Notes: a model not told the origin generated them from the sequence alone. 64,000 nucleotides of DNA from Candidatus Peribacteria bacterium (GCA_023898505.1 CP060226.1:1054001-1118000); one strand, 5' to 3'; counted from the first letter of the stretch, positions 1 through 9,437 are shown. Numbers and translations: made by a program.

Positions 1-2
1 AA

Positions 3-56
3 ACACCTCGCGAAGAGGGGGAACTAGAGATTTATATCGGGAAAGAAATAAAGTAG
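3..56 (+). CDS. 3' end of an unidentified gene
   Basis: An open frame enters the window and ends at TAG two bases before the rnhA start. The visible tail reads TPREEGELEIYIGKEIK. It is too short to assign. The tight spacing suggests it shares a transcript with rnhA. Confidence 0.3.
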   Translation, partial: TPREEGELEIYIGKEIK

Positions 57-57
57 C

Positions 58-462
58 ATGAAACTAAAGATATATACCGATGGAGGATCGAGAGGAAACC
101 CAGGAGTCTCAGGGATAGGGGTGTATATCACAGATGAAGCTGGAAAAGAAATAGAAAAACGTTATAAATACTTGGGAACAAAAACAAATAATGAAGCAGA
201 ATATCTCGGAGCCTATTATGGGATACAGCGAGGAATTGAACTCGGGGCGACAGAGATACAGCTCTATATGGATTCGAAACTAGTGATAAGCCAACTTTCA
301 GGAGTTTGGAAGATAAAAAAAGAAGAACTATGAAAGATACACGAAGATATACTCAAGATGATCAAGAAGAATCAAACAAAGTTGTCCTTTCACTGGATTC
401 GAAGAGAAGAAAACAAAGAGGCAGATAGGCTGAGTAATGTCGCGATGGACGTAAAAAACTAA
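58..462 (+). CDS. rnhA: Ribonuclease HI
   Basis: Cytoplasmic nuclease that cuts the RNA strand of RNA-DNA hybrids. The 134-residue frame starts IYTDGGSRGNPG, the first acidic site of RNase HI. NNEAEYLGAYYG supplies the catalytic Glu, MDSKLVISQLSG the second Asp, and HWIRREENKEADRLSN the C-terminal His/Asp region. A TGA at 331-333 is read as Gly; taken as a stop it would remove the last third, including the final catalytic Asp. Length is normal for a minimal RNase HI. It precedes the ATP synthase genes by 26 bp. Confidence 0.9.
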
Positions 463-488
463 TTTATATTTTATATTTGTAATTTTGT

Positions 489-1886
489 ATGGTAATGAAT
501 ACGGGAAAGATTAAAAAAATCGTTGGAGTCGTAATCGACGTAGAATTTAGTGGTGGATATGTACCGGCTGTATACGAAGCCCTAGAGGTAAAAGGGGCTG
601 ACGGAAAAGTGGTACTGGAGACACAACAACAACTTGGGGATAATGTCGTAAGAACCATTGCGATGAACCCAGTAGATGGACTCAGAAGGGGGATGGAAGT
701 AGAAGCAACAGAATCTCCTATCAGAGTACCAGTAGGAGAAAAAGTACTCGGGAGAATGTTTAATGTCCTTGGTGATCCGATTGATGATGGAGATAAGCCA
801 ACGACAGAGTACAATGATCCAATTCATAGAGAAGCTCCAGAGTTTAAGAAATTAACAACAAAAGCAGAAGTATTTGAAACCGGGATTAAGGTAGTAGACT
901 TGATTGCTCCAATGCTGAAAGGGGGGAAGGTAGGACTCTTTGGAGGTGCCGGAGTAGGAAAGACGGTTATCATGCAGGAACTTATCCACAACATCGCCTC
1001 AGAACACGGAGGATACTCGGTAGTTGCTGGAGTTGGAGAAAGAACGAGAGAAGGAAATGATCTCTATCACGAAATGAAAGAATCAGGAGTTATCGATAAA
1101 ACAGCCATGGTATTTGGACAGATGAATGAAGCACCAGGACCAAGAGCGAGAGTTGCCTTGACAGGTTTAACGATGGCAGAGCACTTTAGAGATAGAGAAA
1201 AAAGAGATGTATTGCTTTTCGTTGATAATATCTTTAGATTTACTCAAGCAGGTTCTGAAATCTCAGCCCTTCTTGGTCGTATCCCTTCTGCAGTAGGGTA
1301 TCAACCAACCCTTGCAACCGATATGGGGGCTCTACAAGAAAGAATTACTTCTACGCAAGATGGGTCGATTACTTCCGTACAGGCAGTATATGTGCCAGCC
1401 GATGATCTGACAGACCCAGCACCAGCAACAACATTTGCCCATTTGGATTCGACTATCGTACTCAATAGATCTATTGCAGAACTTGGTATCTATCCAGCGG
1501 TAGATCCACTTGATTCTACTTCTACAGTCCTTGATCCACAGGTTGTTGGAGATGAACACTATAACGTAGCGAGAGAAGTACAGAGAATCCTCCAAAAGTA
1601 TAAGGAACTTCAAGATATCATTGCCATCCTTGGTATGGATGAACTTTCTGAAGAAGATAAGAAAACCGTAGCTAGAGCCAGAAGGATCCAAAAGTTCCTC
1701 AGTCAGCCATTCTTTGTTGCGGAACAATTTACAGGAACTCCAGGAGTATATGCAAAACTTTCAGATACTGTTTCTGGGTTTAGAAAGATTATTAATGGAG
1801 AACTTGATCATATTCCTGAGAATTATTTCATGTATAAGGCAGGAATCGATGATGTCGTAGCGGCATACGAGAAAGATCAAAAATAA
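489..1886 (+). CDS. atpD: F1F0 ATP synthase subunit beta
   Basis: Catalytic beta subunit of the membrane ATP synthase (465 residues, normal length). The Walker A motif GGAGVGKT lies near residues 152-159 and the Walker B region reads DVLLFVDNIFRFTQAGSE. ALLGRIPSAVGYQPTL and the DELSEEDK (DELSEED-type) segment are intact. There are no in-frame TGA codons, so every Gly uses GGN, as in other presumably highly expressed genes here. An ATG two codons downstream (MNTGKIK) is an alternative start. Gene order atpD-atpC matches the end of a standard atp operon; the rest lies outside the window. Confidence 0.97.
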   Translation: MVMNTGKIKKIVGVVIDVEFSGGYVPAVYEALEVKGADGKVVLETQQQLGDNVVRTIAMNPVDGLRRGMEVEATESPIRVPVGEKVLGRMFNVLGDPIDDGDKPTTEYNDPIHREAPEFKKLTTKAEVFETGIKVVDLIAPMLKGGKVGLFGGAGVGKTVIMQELIHNIASEHGGYSVVAGVGERTREGNDLYHEMKESGVIDKTAMVFGQMNEAPGPRARVALTGLTMAEHFRDREKRDVLLFVDNIFRFTQAGSEISALLGRIPSAVGYQPTLATDMGALQERITSTQDGSITSVQAVYVPADDLTDPAPATTFAHLDSTIVLNRSIAELGIYPAVDPLDSTSTVLDPQVVGDEHYNVAREVQRILQKYKELQDIIAILGMDELSEEDKKTVARARRIQKFLSQPFFVAEQFTGTPGVYAKLSDTVSGFRKIINGELDHIPENYFMYKAGIDDVVAAYEKDQK

Positions 1887-1994
1887 CCTCACCCTAGCCC
1901 TCTCCTGTAAGGAGAGGGAACAAGAGGTAAGATATTTATTAATTAATAAAATCCTTATACTTCCTCTCTTGTAAGGAGAGGAGCGAGGTGAGGT
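1886..1994. repeat. GC-rich palindromic element, intergenic copy
   Basis: Sits between the atpD stop and the atpC start. Outer arms ACCTCACC and GGTGAGGT are reverse complements. Just inside each end is a small hairpin (CCTCTCCTGTAAGGAGAGG on the left, CCTCTCTTGTAAGGAGAGG on the right), separated by an A/T-rich centre. Related copies lie inside several genes downstream. It interrupts the ATP synthase operon without touching coding sequence. Confidence 0.85.
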
Positions 1995-2004
1995 ATAGTA
2001 AAAT

Positions 2005-2436
2005 ATGAAACTACAAATACTATCATTTTCTGGAGAAAGCTTTCGACACGATCAAGTGATTTCTGTTACTTTGATGACGGGAGTGGGAGAAATTACGGTA
2101 CTTGATAAGCACTCTCCACTGTTGACGAGCATCCGCCCAAGTACGATGTATGTGGTATATCGTGATGAAAACAACGTCGAGATTCGTGATGATTTTGCGG
2201 TTGGAAGTGGAGTCGTAGAAGTCAGAAATAGTGAAGTAAAGATCCTTGCTGATATGCTTGTGGATATAGAGGACTTGGATAGAGAAAGAGCTGAAAGAGC
2301 AAAACAAGAAGCCCTGAATCTGATGCAAAAGTACAAAGACTCAAAAGATAAGATGGATATGGAAAAGTTTATCGAGGCAGAGGATATGCTTCTCAAATCA
2401 ATTGCTCAATTGAAGCTCTATGATATGAAAAAATAA
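2005..2436 (+). CDS. atpC: F1F0 ATP synthase subunit epsilon
   Basis: Epsilon subunit of F1 (143 residues), which links gamma to the c-ring and can inhibit ATP hydrolysis. The N-terminal beta domain is recognisable (VMTGVGEITVLDKHSPLLT, equivalent to the usual GE.GVLPGHAPL.T). A helical C-terminus rich in Lys, Glu and Arg (DLDRERAERAKQEALN) follows. It has no in-frame TGA and lies after atpD as in the usual operon order, separated only by a palindromic element. Confidence 0.9.
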   Translation: MKLQILSFSGESFRHDQVISVTLMTGVGEITVLDKHSPLLTSIRPSTMYVVYRDENNVEIRDDFAVGSGVVEVRNSEVKILADMLVDIEDLDRERAERAKQEALNLMQKYKDSKDKMDMEKFIEAEDMLLKSIAQLKLYDMKK

Positions 2437-2450
2437 ACAAAACGCTTGAA

Positions 2451-2486
2451 AAAAATACGTATAGAGTATACTCTATACGTATTTTT
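2451..2486 (+). terminator. Palindromic terminator after atpC
   Basis: A perfect 36-bp palindrome: 18-base arms starting AAAAATACGTATAGAGTA with no loop, ending in a T run. It closes the atp operon just before alr. Confidence 0.75.
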
Positions 2487-2497
2487 AAAAAGAAAGG

Positions 2498-3634
2498 ATG
2501 GTACAAATTTTTAAAAAACTGTTTGCTCCCAAAGTTCAGCCCCTGAATCTCGTAACAGTATCGCGTAAAAAGATACTTCACAATCTCTATCATCTTCAGA
2601 TGTTACAGCCAGGTTTGGAACTCTTTCCCGTGATTAAATCAAATGCCTATGGTCATGGAATTGAACTTATGTGCAAATTACTGGCAGAAACAACTATTTC
2701 TACGGTCTGTGTAGACTCATTTATTGAGTATCAGTATGTAGAGAAACATACGACAAAAGATATTCTTTTGCTTGGTGAAACCAATCATCACAACTATTCA
2801 CTTTTTGATTTTAAGCGTACTATTTTTGCTGTTTCAAATCTGGATACCTTGAATTATTTGATTGGTCTTAAGAGAACAATTCGTATTCATCTATTTGTAA
2901 ACACGGGGATGAATCGAGAAGGGTTTTCTGAGAAAGATCTAAAAAAATCCCTGCTTATACTTCCGGGATCAAAACTCAAGGTAGATGGGGTGATGAGCCA
3001 TTTCCACTCTGCTGATTTGCCAAATATGAAAAGTATGAAGGAGCAAGTCTCTCTGTTTAAAAAATACTATCACCGTATCGAAGAAGCAGGATTCTCACCA
3101 AAGTATCGACACATATCTGCAAGTGCCGGAATTCTTAAGCTTCAAGATTCATTTTTTAACGCTGGTCGCCCAGGTATTGCTATGTATGGCTATAATCCTC
3201 TTCTAAAAAAAGATAAGTATTATAAAAATGGTGAAGATCTACAGCCTGCACTTGAGGTATTTACAACCGTAGTAGGGATACAAAAAGTGAAAAGTGGCGA
3301 AGGAGTAAGCTATGGATACACTCACGTGTGTAAAGAAAATGCTATTTTGGCAACTATTCCGTTTGGGTATTATGAGTGATTGGACAGGAGACTATCAAAC
3401 ATACTTCAGATATCATATAAAAAGAAACTACTCTCACTGAGAGGAAGGGTCTGTATGAATCTCTCGAGTATAGAAGTGACGGGGACAAAAATACAGCGAG
3501 GGGATTCTCTTCGTCTTATCTCATCGAAACCAGAAAATCCCAATACTGTTACAAATATTGCCAAACATATAGGAACTATAGAGTATGAGGTGCTCACTAA
3601 TTTGCGTGATAATATCCGTAGGGAGCTTGTCTAG
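2498..3634 (+). CDS. alr: Alanine racemase
   Basis: PLP enzyme interconverting L- and D-Ala for peptidoglycan (378 residues). The PLP lysine lies in VIKSNAYGHG (residues near 43-52). HISASAGIL and NAGRPGIAMYGYNPL match the family core. GYYEGLDRRLS corresponds to the conserved GYADGYxR motif, and its Gly is the in-frame TGA at 3377-3379. The C-terminal barrel with GRVCMNLSSIEV (canonical GRVCMDQ) follows in the same frame. This is one of the clearest proofs of UGA = Gly in the window. Confidence 0.93.
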
Positions 3635-3676
3635 GTTTGATTTTTATAGTGGCTTCATATCTTTAGGATATGTACT

Positions 3677-4057
3677 ATGTGAAAATTTCTTTCAAATTTC
3701 TTGCTGGCTCTGGCACTATTTCTTACCTCTTATAGTGCTTCTTTTTGATTTACTTGGACGGGATCAAATCTGGATTGTAACAATAATAGTTGTAGTGATA
3801 GTTGGGAAATAGAAGGAACGATACAAAATATCGATCCAAATGATACCGACTATGCCAGTGGGAAAAGGGGAGAAATACAATTTTCTACTATAGAATCTAC
3901 ACTATTTTGAGACTTTACCTTTGTGAATAATGAAGTAACGCTGTCAACGATGACAGATACACCTTGTGGTCCGAATGTAACCTCATATGCCGTAGATACT
4001 TCCTCTCCGGTGAGTATACAGTCAGTTTTTTGGGGAGATATGACTCTGAGTACTTAA
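3677..4057 (+). pseudogene. Secreted cysteine-containing protein, 5' part
   Basis: 126 codons starting ATG-TGA (Met-Gly). A signal peptide is visible (KFLSNFLLALALFLTSYSAS), followed by a short extracellular-looking domain with Cys residues and many Asn, Ser and Thr. It contains three TGA glycines. The frame ends at TAA just where an IS3-type remnant begins. Another cysteine-rich frame resumes after the remnant, so I infer this is the N-terminal half of one interrupted gene. It could instead be a short intact secreted protein. No family recognised. Confidence 0.55.
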
Positions 4058-4130
4058 GTGGCTGAAAATCAAGACAATTTTTTACAAAAGATTAAGCTAT
4101 AGACAAAGTACTTCATTTGTATTGTAGTTA

Positions 4131-4337
4131 TTACATATTCCATATTTCCTCAGGAGTAAGGTAATCAAGAGATTGATGTGGTCGTTTGGTGTTATAGAAC
4201 TCTATATACTTTCGTATTCACTCAGAAGCATCCAACATGTTTTCATACTTGTGGAGAAAGATATCTTCATACTTGATCGTTCTCCAGAATCTCTCTATGT
4301 AGATATTATCTAAACACCTCCTCACTCCATCCATGAG
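4131..4337 (-). mobile_element. IS3-family transposase fragment
   Basis: Minus-strand remnant of the C-terminal end of an IS3/IS150-type integrase-core transposase. CLDNIYIERFWRTIKYEDIF is followed by GIRKYIEFYNTKRPHQSLDY and ends LTPEEIWNM-TAA. The TGA in DASEGIRKYI is read as Gly. Only about 67 codons remain; the catalytic DDE region to the 5' side is missing. It lies between two halves of a secreted-protein gene, so it looks like decayed insertion debris. The ends of the original element cannot be fixed; the 4058-4130 stretch may be its terminal region. Confidence 0.8.
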
Positions 4338-4878
4338 CTGTGGTTGTTCAAATCAAACATTTAATCTCGATGGAAGAGAGTCGTACGGTCCCTTGGCATG
4401 ACGTGAGTGTCCTGTGACCATCTCATGAACCTTTGCTGTTGGTACCATTCTCTCTGTTGCTTGTGGAAATCATGGTTGGGATAATAGGTATAATTTTAGT
4501 GTCGTAAAGTGTGAATCAAATAATACATGGTCCGTTGTCGAGATAATTCCTGGAGGATATTATGACCAAGATAGAAACAATTCACACCCATGGGCAAAAA
4601 CTCCTTGTGGGAATCAGAAACTTTTTAATGCATCAAATAGTAGTTATATATGGTGGGGGTGTTATCTTACAAAGGACTGGTCATTTAGTAAAGAATCGCC
4701 AGAGTGGTTTTCTTCGATACAAGAATACCCAGTTGATAACGTAACTATTGATACCTGTACTGTCTGTCCAAGTGGCCAAAATAAAATGTGTAAATTTACA
4801 TCAACAAGAGTCTATTTAGATGAGAACTGGTATTGGCAAACAGAATATATTGGAAATTATCTTGTATGTAGAGAGTAA
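4333..4878 (+). pseudogene. Secreted cysteine-rich protein, 3' part
   Basis: An open frame (up to 181 codons) that resumes after the IS3 remnant and ends at TAA. It contains two TGA glycines and regularly spaced Cys: SVACGNHGWD, VVKCES, KTPCGNQKL, WWGCYLTKDW, TCTVCPSG, YLVCRE. Asn-rich, aromatic-rich, extracellular in character. The first in-frame ATG overlaps the transposase remnant, so no native start is visible. I infer it is the continuation of the gene whose signal peptide lies at 3677. Family not recognised. Confidence 0.5.
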
Positions 4879-4941
4879 AAAGGGTTTACAAATTTTTTAA
4901 CCTTGTTACAATACCGCGTACTTATTTATTTATTTTTAGCT

Positions 4942-5511
4942 ATGAACTTATATCATGATATCCCCCTGGGAAATGAAGACCTGACAGAGGTAAATGCCGT
5001 ACTAGAAATACCTATGGGAAGTAGAGTAAAGTATGAATTTGATTATAACACTGGGGCTATCTGGGTAGATAGAGTTGGGAAAACTCCCATTAATTATACA
5101 TTTAACTATGGTGATCTTCCACAGACGTGGAATGAAGGAGATAACGATCCACTAGATATCATTATCCTCTGTAAAGAACCACTCGCTGTGGGTTCTGTCG
5201 TTCCTTGTAGAGTTATCGGAGGGCTCAAGATGATTGATTCTGGAGAAGATGATTATAAGGTGTTAGCCGTAGCTGATGATAAGTACTATTATGATGTTGA
5301 GAGTCCAGAAGATGTGGATAAAAATGAACTCGATGATATCGCGTATTATATGCTTCACTACAAGGACATCCACGGAAAGAGAAAGAAGTACCTCTCTACT
5401 GGTGAATTTGGTTCAGAAGAAGTAAGTCTTCATGGATGGGATTCGAGAGAAAATGCTGTTGCAAAACTCAAAGAGTGTCATGAAGCCTATAAAGTAAAAT
5501 TTGGAAAATAA
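4942..5511 (+). CDS. ppa: Inorganic pyrophosphatase, family I
   Basis: Cytoplasmic Mg-dependent enzyme hydrolysing PPi to phosphate (189 residues). The signature DNDPLDI and upstream ALEIP-like motif (AVLEIPMGSRVKYEF) are present, as is GLKMIDSGEDDYKVLAV. I chose the ATG at 4942 (MNLYHDIPLG) because soluble PPases begin close to this motif; an in-frame upstream extension from 4903 adds a hydrophobic stretch that is unlikely to be real. No TGA codons. Followed by a strong bidirectional terminator. Confidence 0.95.
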   Translation: MNLYHDIPLGNEDLTEVNAVLEIPMGSRVKYEFDYNTGAIWVDRVGKTPINYTFNYGDLPQTWNEGDNDPLDIIILCKEPLAVGSVVPCRVIGGLKMIDSGEDDYKVLAVADDKYYYDVESPEDVDKNELDDIAYYMLHYKDIHGKRKKYLSTGEFGSEEVSLHGWDSRENAVAKLKECHEAYKVKFGK

Positions 5512-5512
5512 A

Positions 5513-5538
5513 AAAAATCCGCCGTCGGCGGATTTTTC
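5513..5538. terminator. Bidirectional terminator
   Basis: AATCCGCCG and CGGCGGATT arms flanked by A and T runs, placed between the convergent ppa and the minus-strand HAM1-like gene. It can serve both. Confidence 0.85.
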
Positions 5539-6156
5539 TTATAGATCAAGTACATACTTGAGTCCTTCTCTTTGGTGAGCAAACTCTTTATAAAAGTCAT
5601 GTTCATCCCAATCGGTGAAGTACTTTCCAGTAATCATAGAGCGGTAGAGATTACACATGGGGAAGTAGAGTTGCTTTGGACCGTGAGGGGTATCGGTCAT
5701 GATATAGTGACGTTCGTACTCAAAATCCTTGATACTTCCATCTGGAAATAACACTGCCCAAGCATCTACATAATTAAAAGGAAAACTTCCTCCTTTATCT
5801 TTTGCTAAGGTTTTGTAATACTCCAGCATCGCATCATACACTTCGTCTTGCGAGATATTTTCTCATGTTTTTTCAAGTTCTTGCAGTGCTTGGCGTTTTA
5901 CCGTGGTAGGATCAAAGTGGATGCCTTCAAAGTAGATGGCAGTATCTCCAGCGATAATCGGTACTCCATAATCATTTCCCACATAGGGGCGTATCTTTTG
6001 TCTCGCATTTTCTGCTGGGGTAGTTCCATCTTCCTCGACTTCTACGAGTTGAGGAACCTGCTCGACCATAAGATCTTCAGAAATACTTGAACAGATTTTT
6101 TGCATACGTTCAAGTTTTTGTTTGTTTCCGGAAGCGAAGTAGAGGAGTTGTTTCAT
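5539..6156 (-). CDS. HAM1-like nucleoside triphosphate pyrophosphatase
   Basis: 205 residues. The N-terminus LLYFASGNKQKLERMQKI matches the SGNxxKxxE nucleotide-binding start of the RdgB/HAM1 (ITPase) family. VIIAGDTAIYFEG corresponds to the DDSGLxVxAL region and EFAHQREGLKYVL to the C-terminal SHRxxAL. Two halves are joined by a TGA glycine (LEKTGENISQDEV). The central part (TPHGPKQLYFPMCN) is divergent, so substrate preference is uncertain. A role in clearing non-canonical purine nucleotides is inferred from the family. Confidence 0.65.
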
Positions 6157-6213
6157 GGTATCGTTGCTTAAGTATTAGGGAATAGAAATTTAATATTTCT
6201 ATTTCTTTATGTT

Positions 6214-9200
6214 TTATCTTACCACTAAATTTACAATCTTTCCTGGTACATAGATCTCTTTTACGAGCTCTTTTCACTCAAGCCATTTGGCGACATTTTC
6301 ATTTGCCTTTGCTTTCTCTAAGACACTTGCCTGTGCTTCATCTGGGGCTATCTCGATTTCTCCTCTGAGTTTTCCGAGTACCTGGACCCCAATAGTAATC
6401 GTATCATCTACGACAAGTTTTGGATCATAGAGCGGCCAAGGGGCGAAGAAGATAGAACATTGTCATTCCGTACTTGATACGGAATCATTATCTGTCTCTT
6501 TACCTTTTCATGATCCCGAGTCCTCGCGTCTCTCCCAAAGCTCTTCAGCTAAGTGCGGAGCAAATGGGTGTAATAGCACGAGAAGTGTTTGTTTCCATTC
6601 TTGTTGCTTATTATCATCTTGAGGGAGTCAATTGTTTACCAGAATCATCATCTGTGCAATGGCGGTATTGAATTTATAGTTTTCGATATCTTCTTGTACT
6701 TTTTTTATCGTCTTGTGAAGAAGCTTCATCGTAAAGTTATCTGATTCTTTTGAAACTTTTGGCTCTTCTCCAAAAATACGTTCTACTTTATCAAGAAACC
6801 TCCTTACTCCGATGATACCTTTTGTATCCCATGGAGCGGAGTCTTTGAATTCTGCCATATACATCTCATACAGGCGGAGACTATCTGCCCCATACTCTTC
6901 GACGATATCGTCAGGGTTGATGACATTTTTAAGAGACTTGCTCATTTTGGAAATGATGCGGTCTACTTCTTCTCCAGTTCCCGTTTCATAGTATTTCCCG
7001 TTTTTTTCTTCTACGAGATCACAAGCAACAAGACCTCAGTTTTTTCTCTGATAGGCATGAGCGAGGATAAGCCCCTGGTTTCTCAGGCGGTAAAATGGTT
7101 CATCATGACTCACTACTCAGATATCAAACAAGAATTTATGCCAAAAGCGGGCATACAAGAGGTGAAGTACTGCGTGTTCCGCACCGCCAACATAGGAGTC
7201 AACTTGTCCCCAGTACTTCTCTACTTCTGGATCTACAAGTTTATCAGGATTTGTAGGATCCATAAAACGGAGGTAGTACCAACAACTTCCTCACCATTGT
7301 GGCATGGTATTGGTTTCTCTTTTTGCTGGTCATCCACACGTTGGACACTTACAGTGTACAAATGATTCTATCTGACTTAAAGGACTCGTCCCATCACCAC
7401 TTGGTTCAAAGTTATCTGTATCTGGCAGGAGAATTGGTAAGTTTTCTTCTTTTTCTCCAACGATTCCACAGTGTTCACAGTGGACAATGGGGATTGGTTC
7501 TCCCCAGTACCTCTGACGAGAAAAGAGCCAGTCTCTGAGTTTGTAGTTGACTTTCTTTTCACCAAATCATTTTTCTTCGGCGTAGGCGGTGAGTTTTTCC
7601 CTTGCTTCAGCTGACATCAATCCCGTAAATTCTCCAGAGTTAATAAGGATTCCGTCATCTGTATAGGCCCCTGGTCCAGCAAGGTGTCTTTTAAAATACT
7701 CTAAATGGTGATCAAGTCCGAGTTTATCGAGAAGATCTGTTTCATCGAACCATTCCATATTTTGGTGTTCATCACAACTATGTCCTTCTGCTTGGGTATC
7801 ATCTAATAATTGTACGTAAAATACGGTATCAACTCCTTCTTCTTCTCTATTTTTTCTTGCTTTATATTCTCTTCCATATGCAGTTTCATAGATAACCCTT
7901 TTTATTTCAAAGTTTTTAAATCCTGTTTCTTCGATGATTTCTCGCTGTATACATTCTTCTATTGTTTCTCCTTCTTCTAGTCCACCTCACACAAAACCAT
8001 ATTCTCCACTCGTAAATTTCAAGGCTAAGTATCTTCCATCGTCTACATTTTCAATAATGGCAGTCGCACAACGAAAGCTATGGACATGCTCGTTACTTCT
8101 TGGAGTTTCTTTCCCTGTGAGGGTAATATATGGAGCAATAGAATATTTGAGAGGGATGTTGTATCTCTCTGCGAATACATAATCTCTTTCATCATGAGCA
8201 TCACCAAAGACAGCACCGGTACCATAGTTTCCAAGGACGAAATCACCGATCCAAAGAGGTACTTTTTCTCCATTATAGGGGTTGATGACATAGTTTCCCG
8301 TAAATACTCCCGTTTTTTCTTGATGGCTTCCAGTTCTGTCTTGATCTGACTTTTTTGCAGAAGTTTCGATGTAGTTATTACAATCGTCCCTGTGAGTATC
8401 TGATATATACTGCTGTACTTGAGGGTGATCTGGAGCGATCACGGCAAATGCCATACTAAAAACCGTATCGATACGAGTGGTGTAGACTCTTATGGTTCCG
8501 ATTTCAATCCCTCCCCCTTTGGGTACTCCCTTTGGAAAAGGGAGATTTTCTTTTTCTTCCTTTTGTAAAGGAAGTACCGAGGTACGAGGGGATGGATTCG
8601 TACCAGCTACTACCCTCATCTCAAACTCACATCCTTCACTTTTCCCAATCCAGTTTCTTTGCATATCTTTGATACTTTCAGGCCAGTCGAGTTTGTCGAC
8701 ATCTTGCAAAAGTCGTTCGGCATATTTGGTGATAGCCAGTACCCATTGGCGGATTTTTTTCTTTTCTACTTTTGCTCCACAGCGTTCACAGGTGAAGTCA
8801 TTGAGCACTTCTTCATTGGCAAGGCCTGTTTTACAGCTCGGACAGTAGTTGATAGGGAGGTCTTGTTCATAGGCGAGCCCTTTTTCAAAGAGTTTCAAGA
8901 AAATCCACTGCGTCCACTTGTAGTAGTTTGGATCGGTGGTATCGATTTCACGATTCCAGTCGTAGGAAAAACCTAGAGCCTGAAGTTGTTTTTTAAAGGT
9001 AGCAATATTTTGATCGGTGGTGATACGAGGATGGGTCCCTGTTTTGATGGCATAGTTTTCTGCTGGAAGACCAAAAGCATCCCACCCCATTGGGTGGAGG
9101 ACATTGTATCCGCAAGCATGTTTATAACGAGCCACGATATCATTGGCAGTAAATCCTTCCGGATGTCATACATGCAGTCCGGCTCCACTCGGGTAGGGAA

Positions 9201-9348
9201 ACATATCGAGGCAGTAATACCCTGGCTTTGGTTCTTGTTCCCCTCCTTTATTTGAGGGAGGGGTTAGGGGTGGGTTAGACACTTTAAATGTTTGGTGTGT
9301 TTCCCAATAATTCTGCCATTTTTTTTCTATGGTCTTGTGGTCGTACAT
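6214..9348 (-). CDS. leuS: Leucyl-tRNA synthetase with inserted Nudix domain
   Basis: Charges tRNA-Leu. The frame is 1044 residues, much longer than a typical LeuRS (about 820-860). Class I signatures are intact: HVGHPEG near residues 60-66 (Gly 62 is TGA) and KMSKS at 801-805. The editing domain is recognisable (YTTRIDTVFSMAF, GTGAV, AHDERD). After it, residues about 425-535 form a Nudix domain with a perfect box (GGLEEGETIEECIQREIIEE...TGF), then the catalytic fold resumes (GPGAYTDDGILINSG, NTMPQWGGSCWYYLRFMDP). Three in-frame repeat insertions add further length: PPLTPPSNKGG near residue 30, a proline-rich stretch near 252-280 and a GTCATTC-type repeat near 955. About a dozen TGA glycines. 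Confidence 0.93.
6462..6488. repeat. GTCATTC-type inverted repeat inside leuS
   Basis: TTCCGTACTTGATACGGAA dyad preceded by TGTCA. Nearly the same sequence occurs between genes near 60362 (CCCGTACTTGATACGGG). In leuS it encodes an extra in-frame stretch (TDNDSVSSTEG) just before the conserved SIFFAPWP segment. Confidence 0.7.
8508..8595. repeat. GC-rich palindromic element inside leuS
   Basis: Contains two hairpins (CTCCCTTTGGAAAAGGGAG and CTTCCTTTTGTAAAGGAAG) between CCCTCCCCC and a GAGGGGATGG end. On the leuS strand it encodes NPSPRTSVLPLQKEEKENLP and further Pro/Gly/Lys residues in frame, within the editing domain. A diverged relative lies in mnmA near 44001. Confidence 0.75.
9240..9276. 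repeat. Short palindromic element inside leuS 5' end
   Basis: CCCCTCCTTTATTTGAGGGAGG plus GGTTAGGGGTGGG. It encodes NPPLTPPSNKGGEQ in frame near residue 30 of LeuRS, between the first helix and the YYCLDMFPYPSG motif. Confidence 0.75.
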
Positions 9349-9437
9349 GAGTAGTTTCAGATAATGATGTAAATATTGCAGTAATGTACCCGAGAACTAA
9401 AAAATCTCAAGGTGAAAACAAGAGAAAGAAAGACAAT

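Noticed and set aside
1332..1727. Long antisense frames inside atpD, leuS, proS and others
   Set aside because: They show no conserved motifs and mirror the codon bias of the real gene on the other strand.
4562..4744. Separate small gene in another frame at 4562
   Set aside because: It is a shadow of the Cys-rich frame ending at 4878, which has regular Cys spacing and TGA glycines.
5539..6156. Apparent split genes and frameshifts at TGA throughout the window
   Set aside because: The pieces always stay in one frame and the TGA often falls on conserved Gly, so they are single genes under code 25, not pseudogenes or selenoproteins (no SECIS-like logic, and the residues are Gly sites, not Cys/Sec sites).
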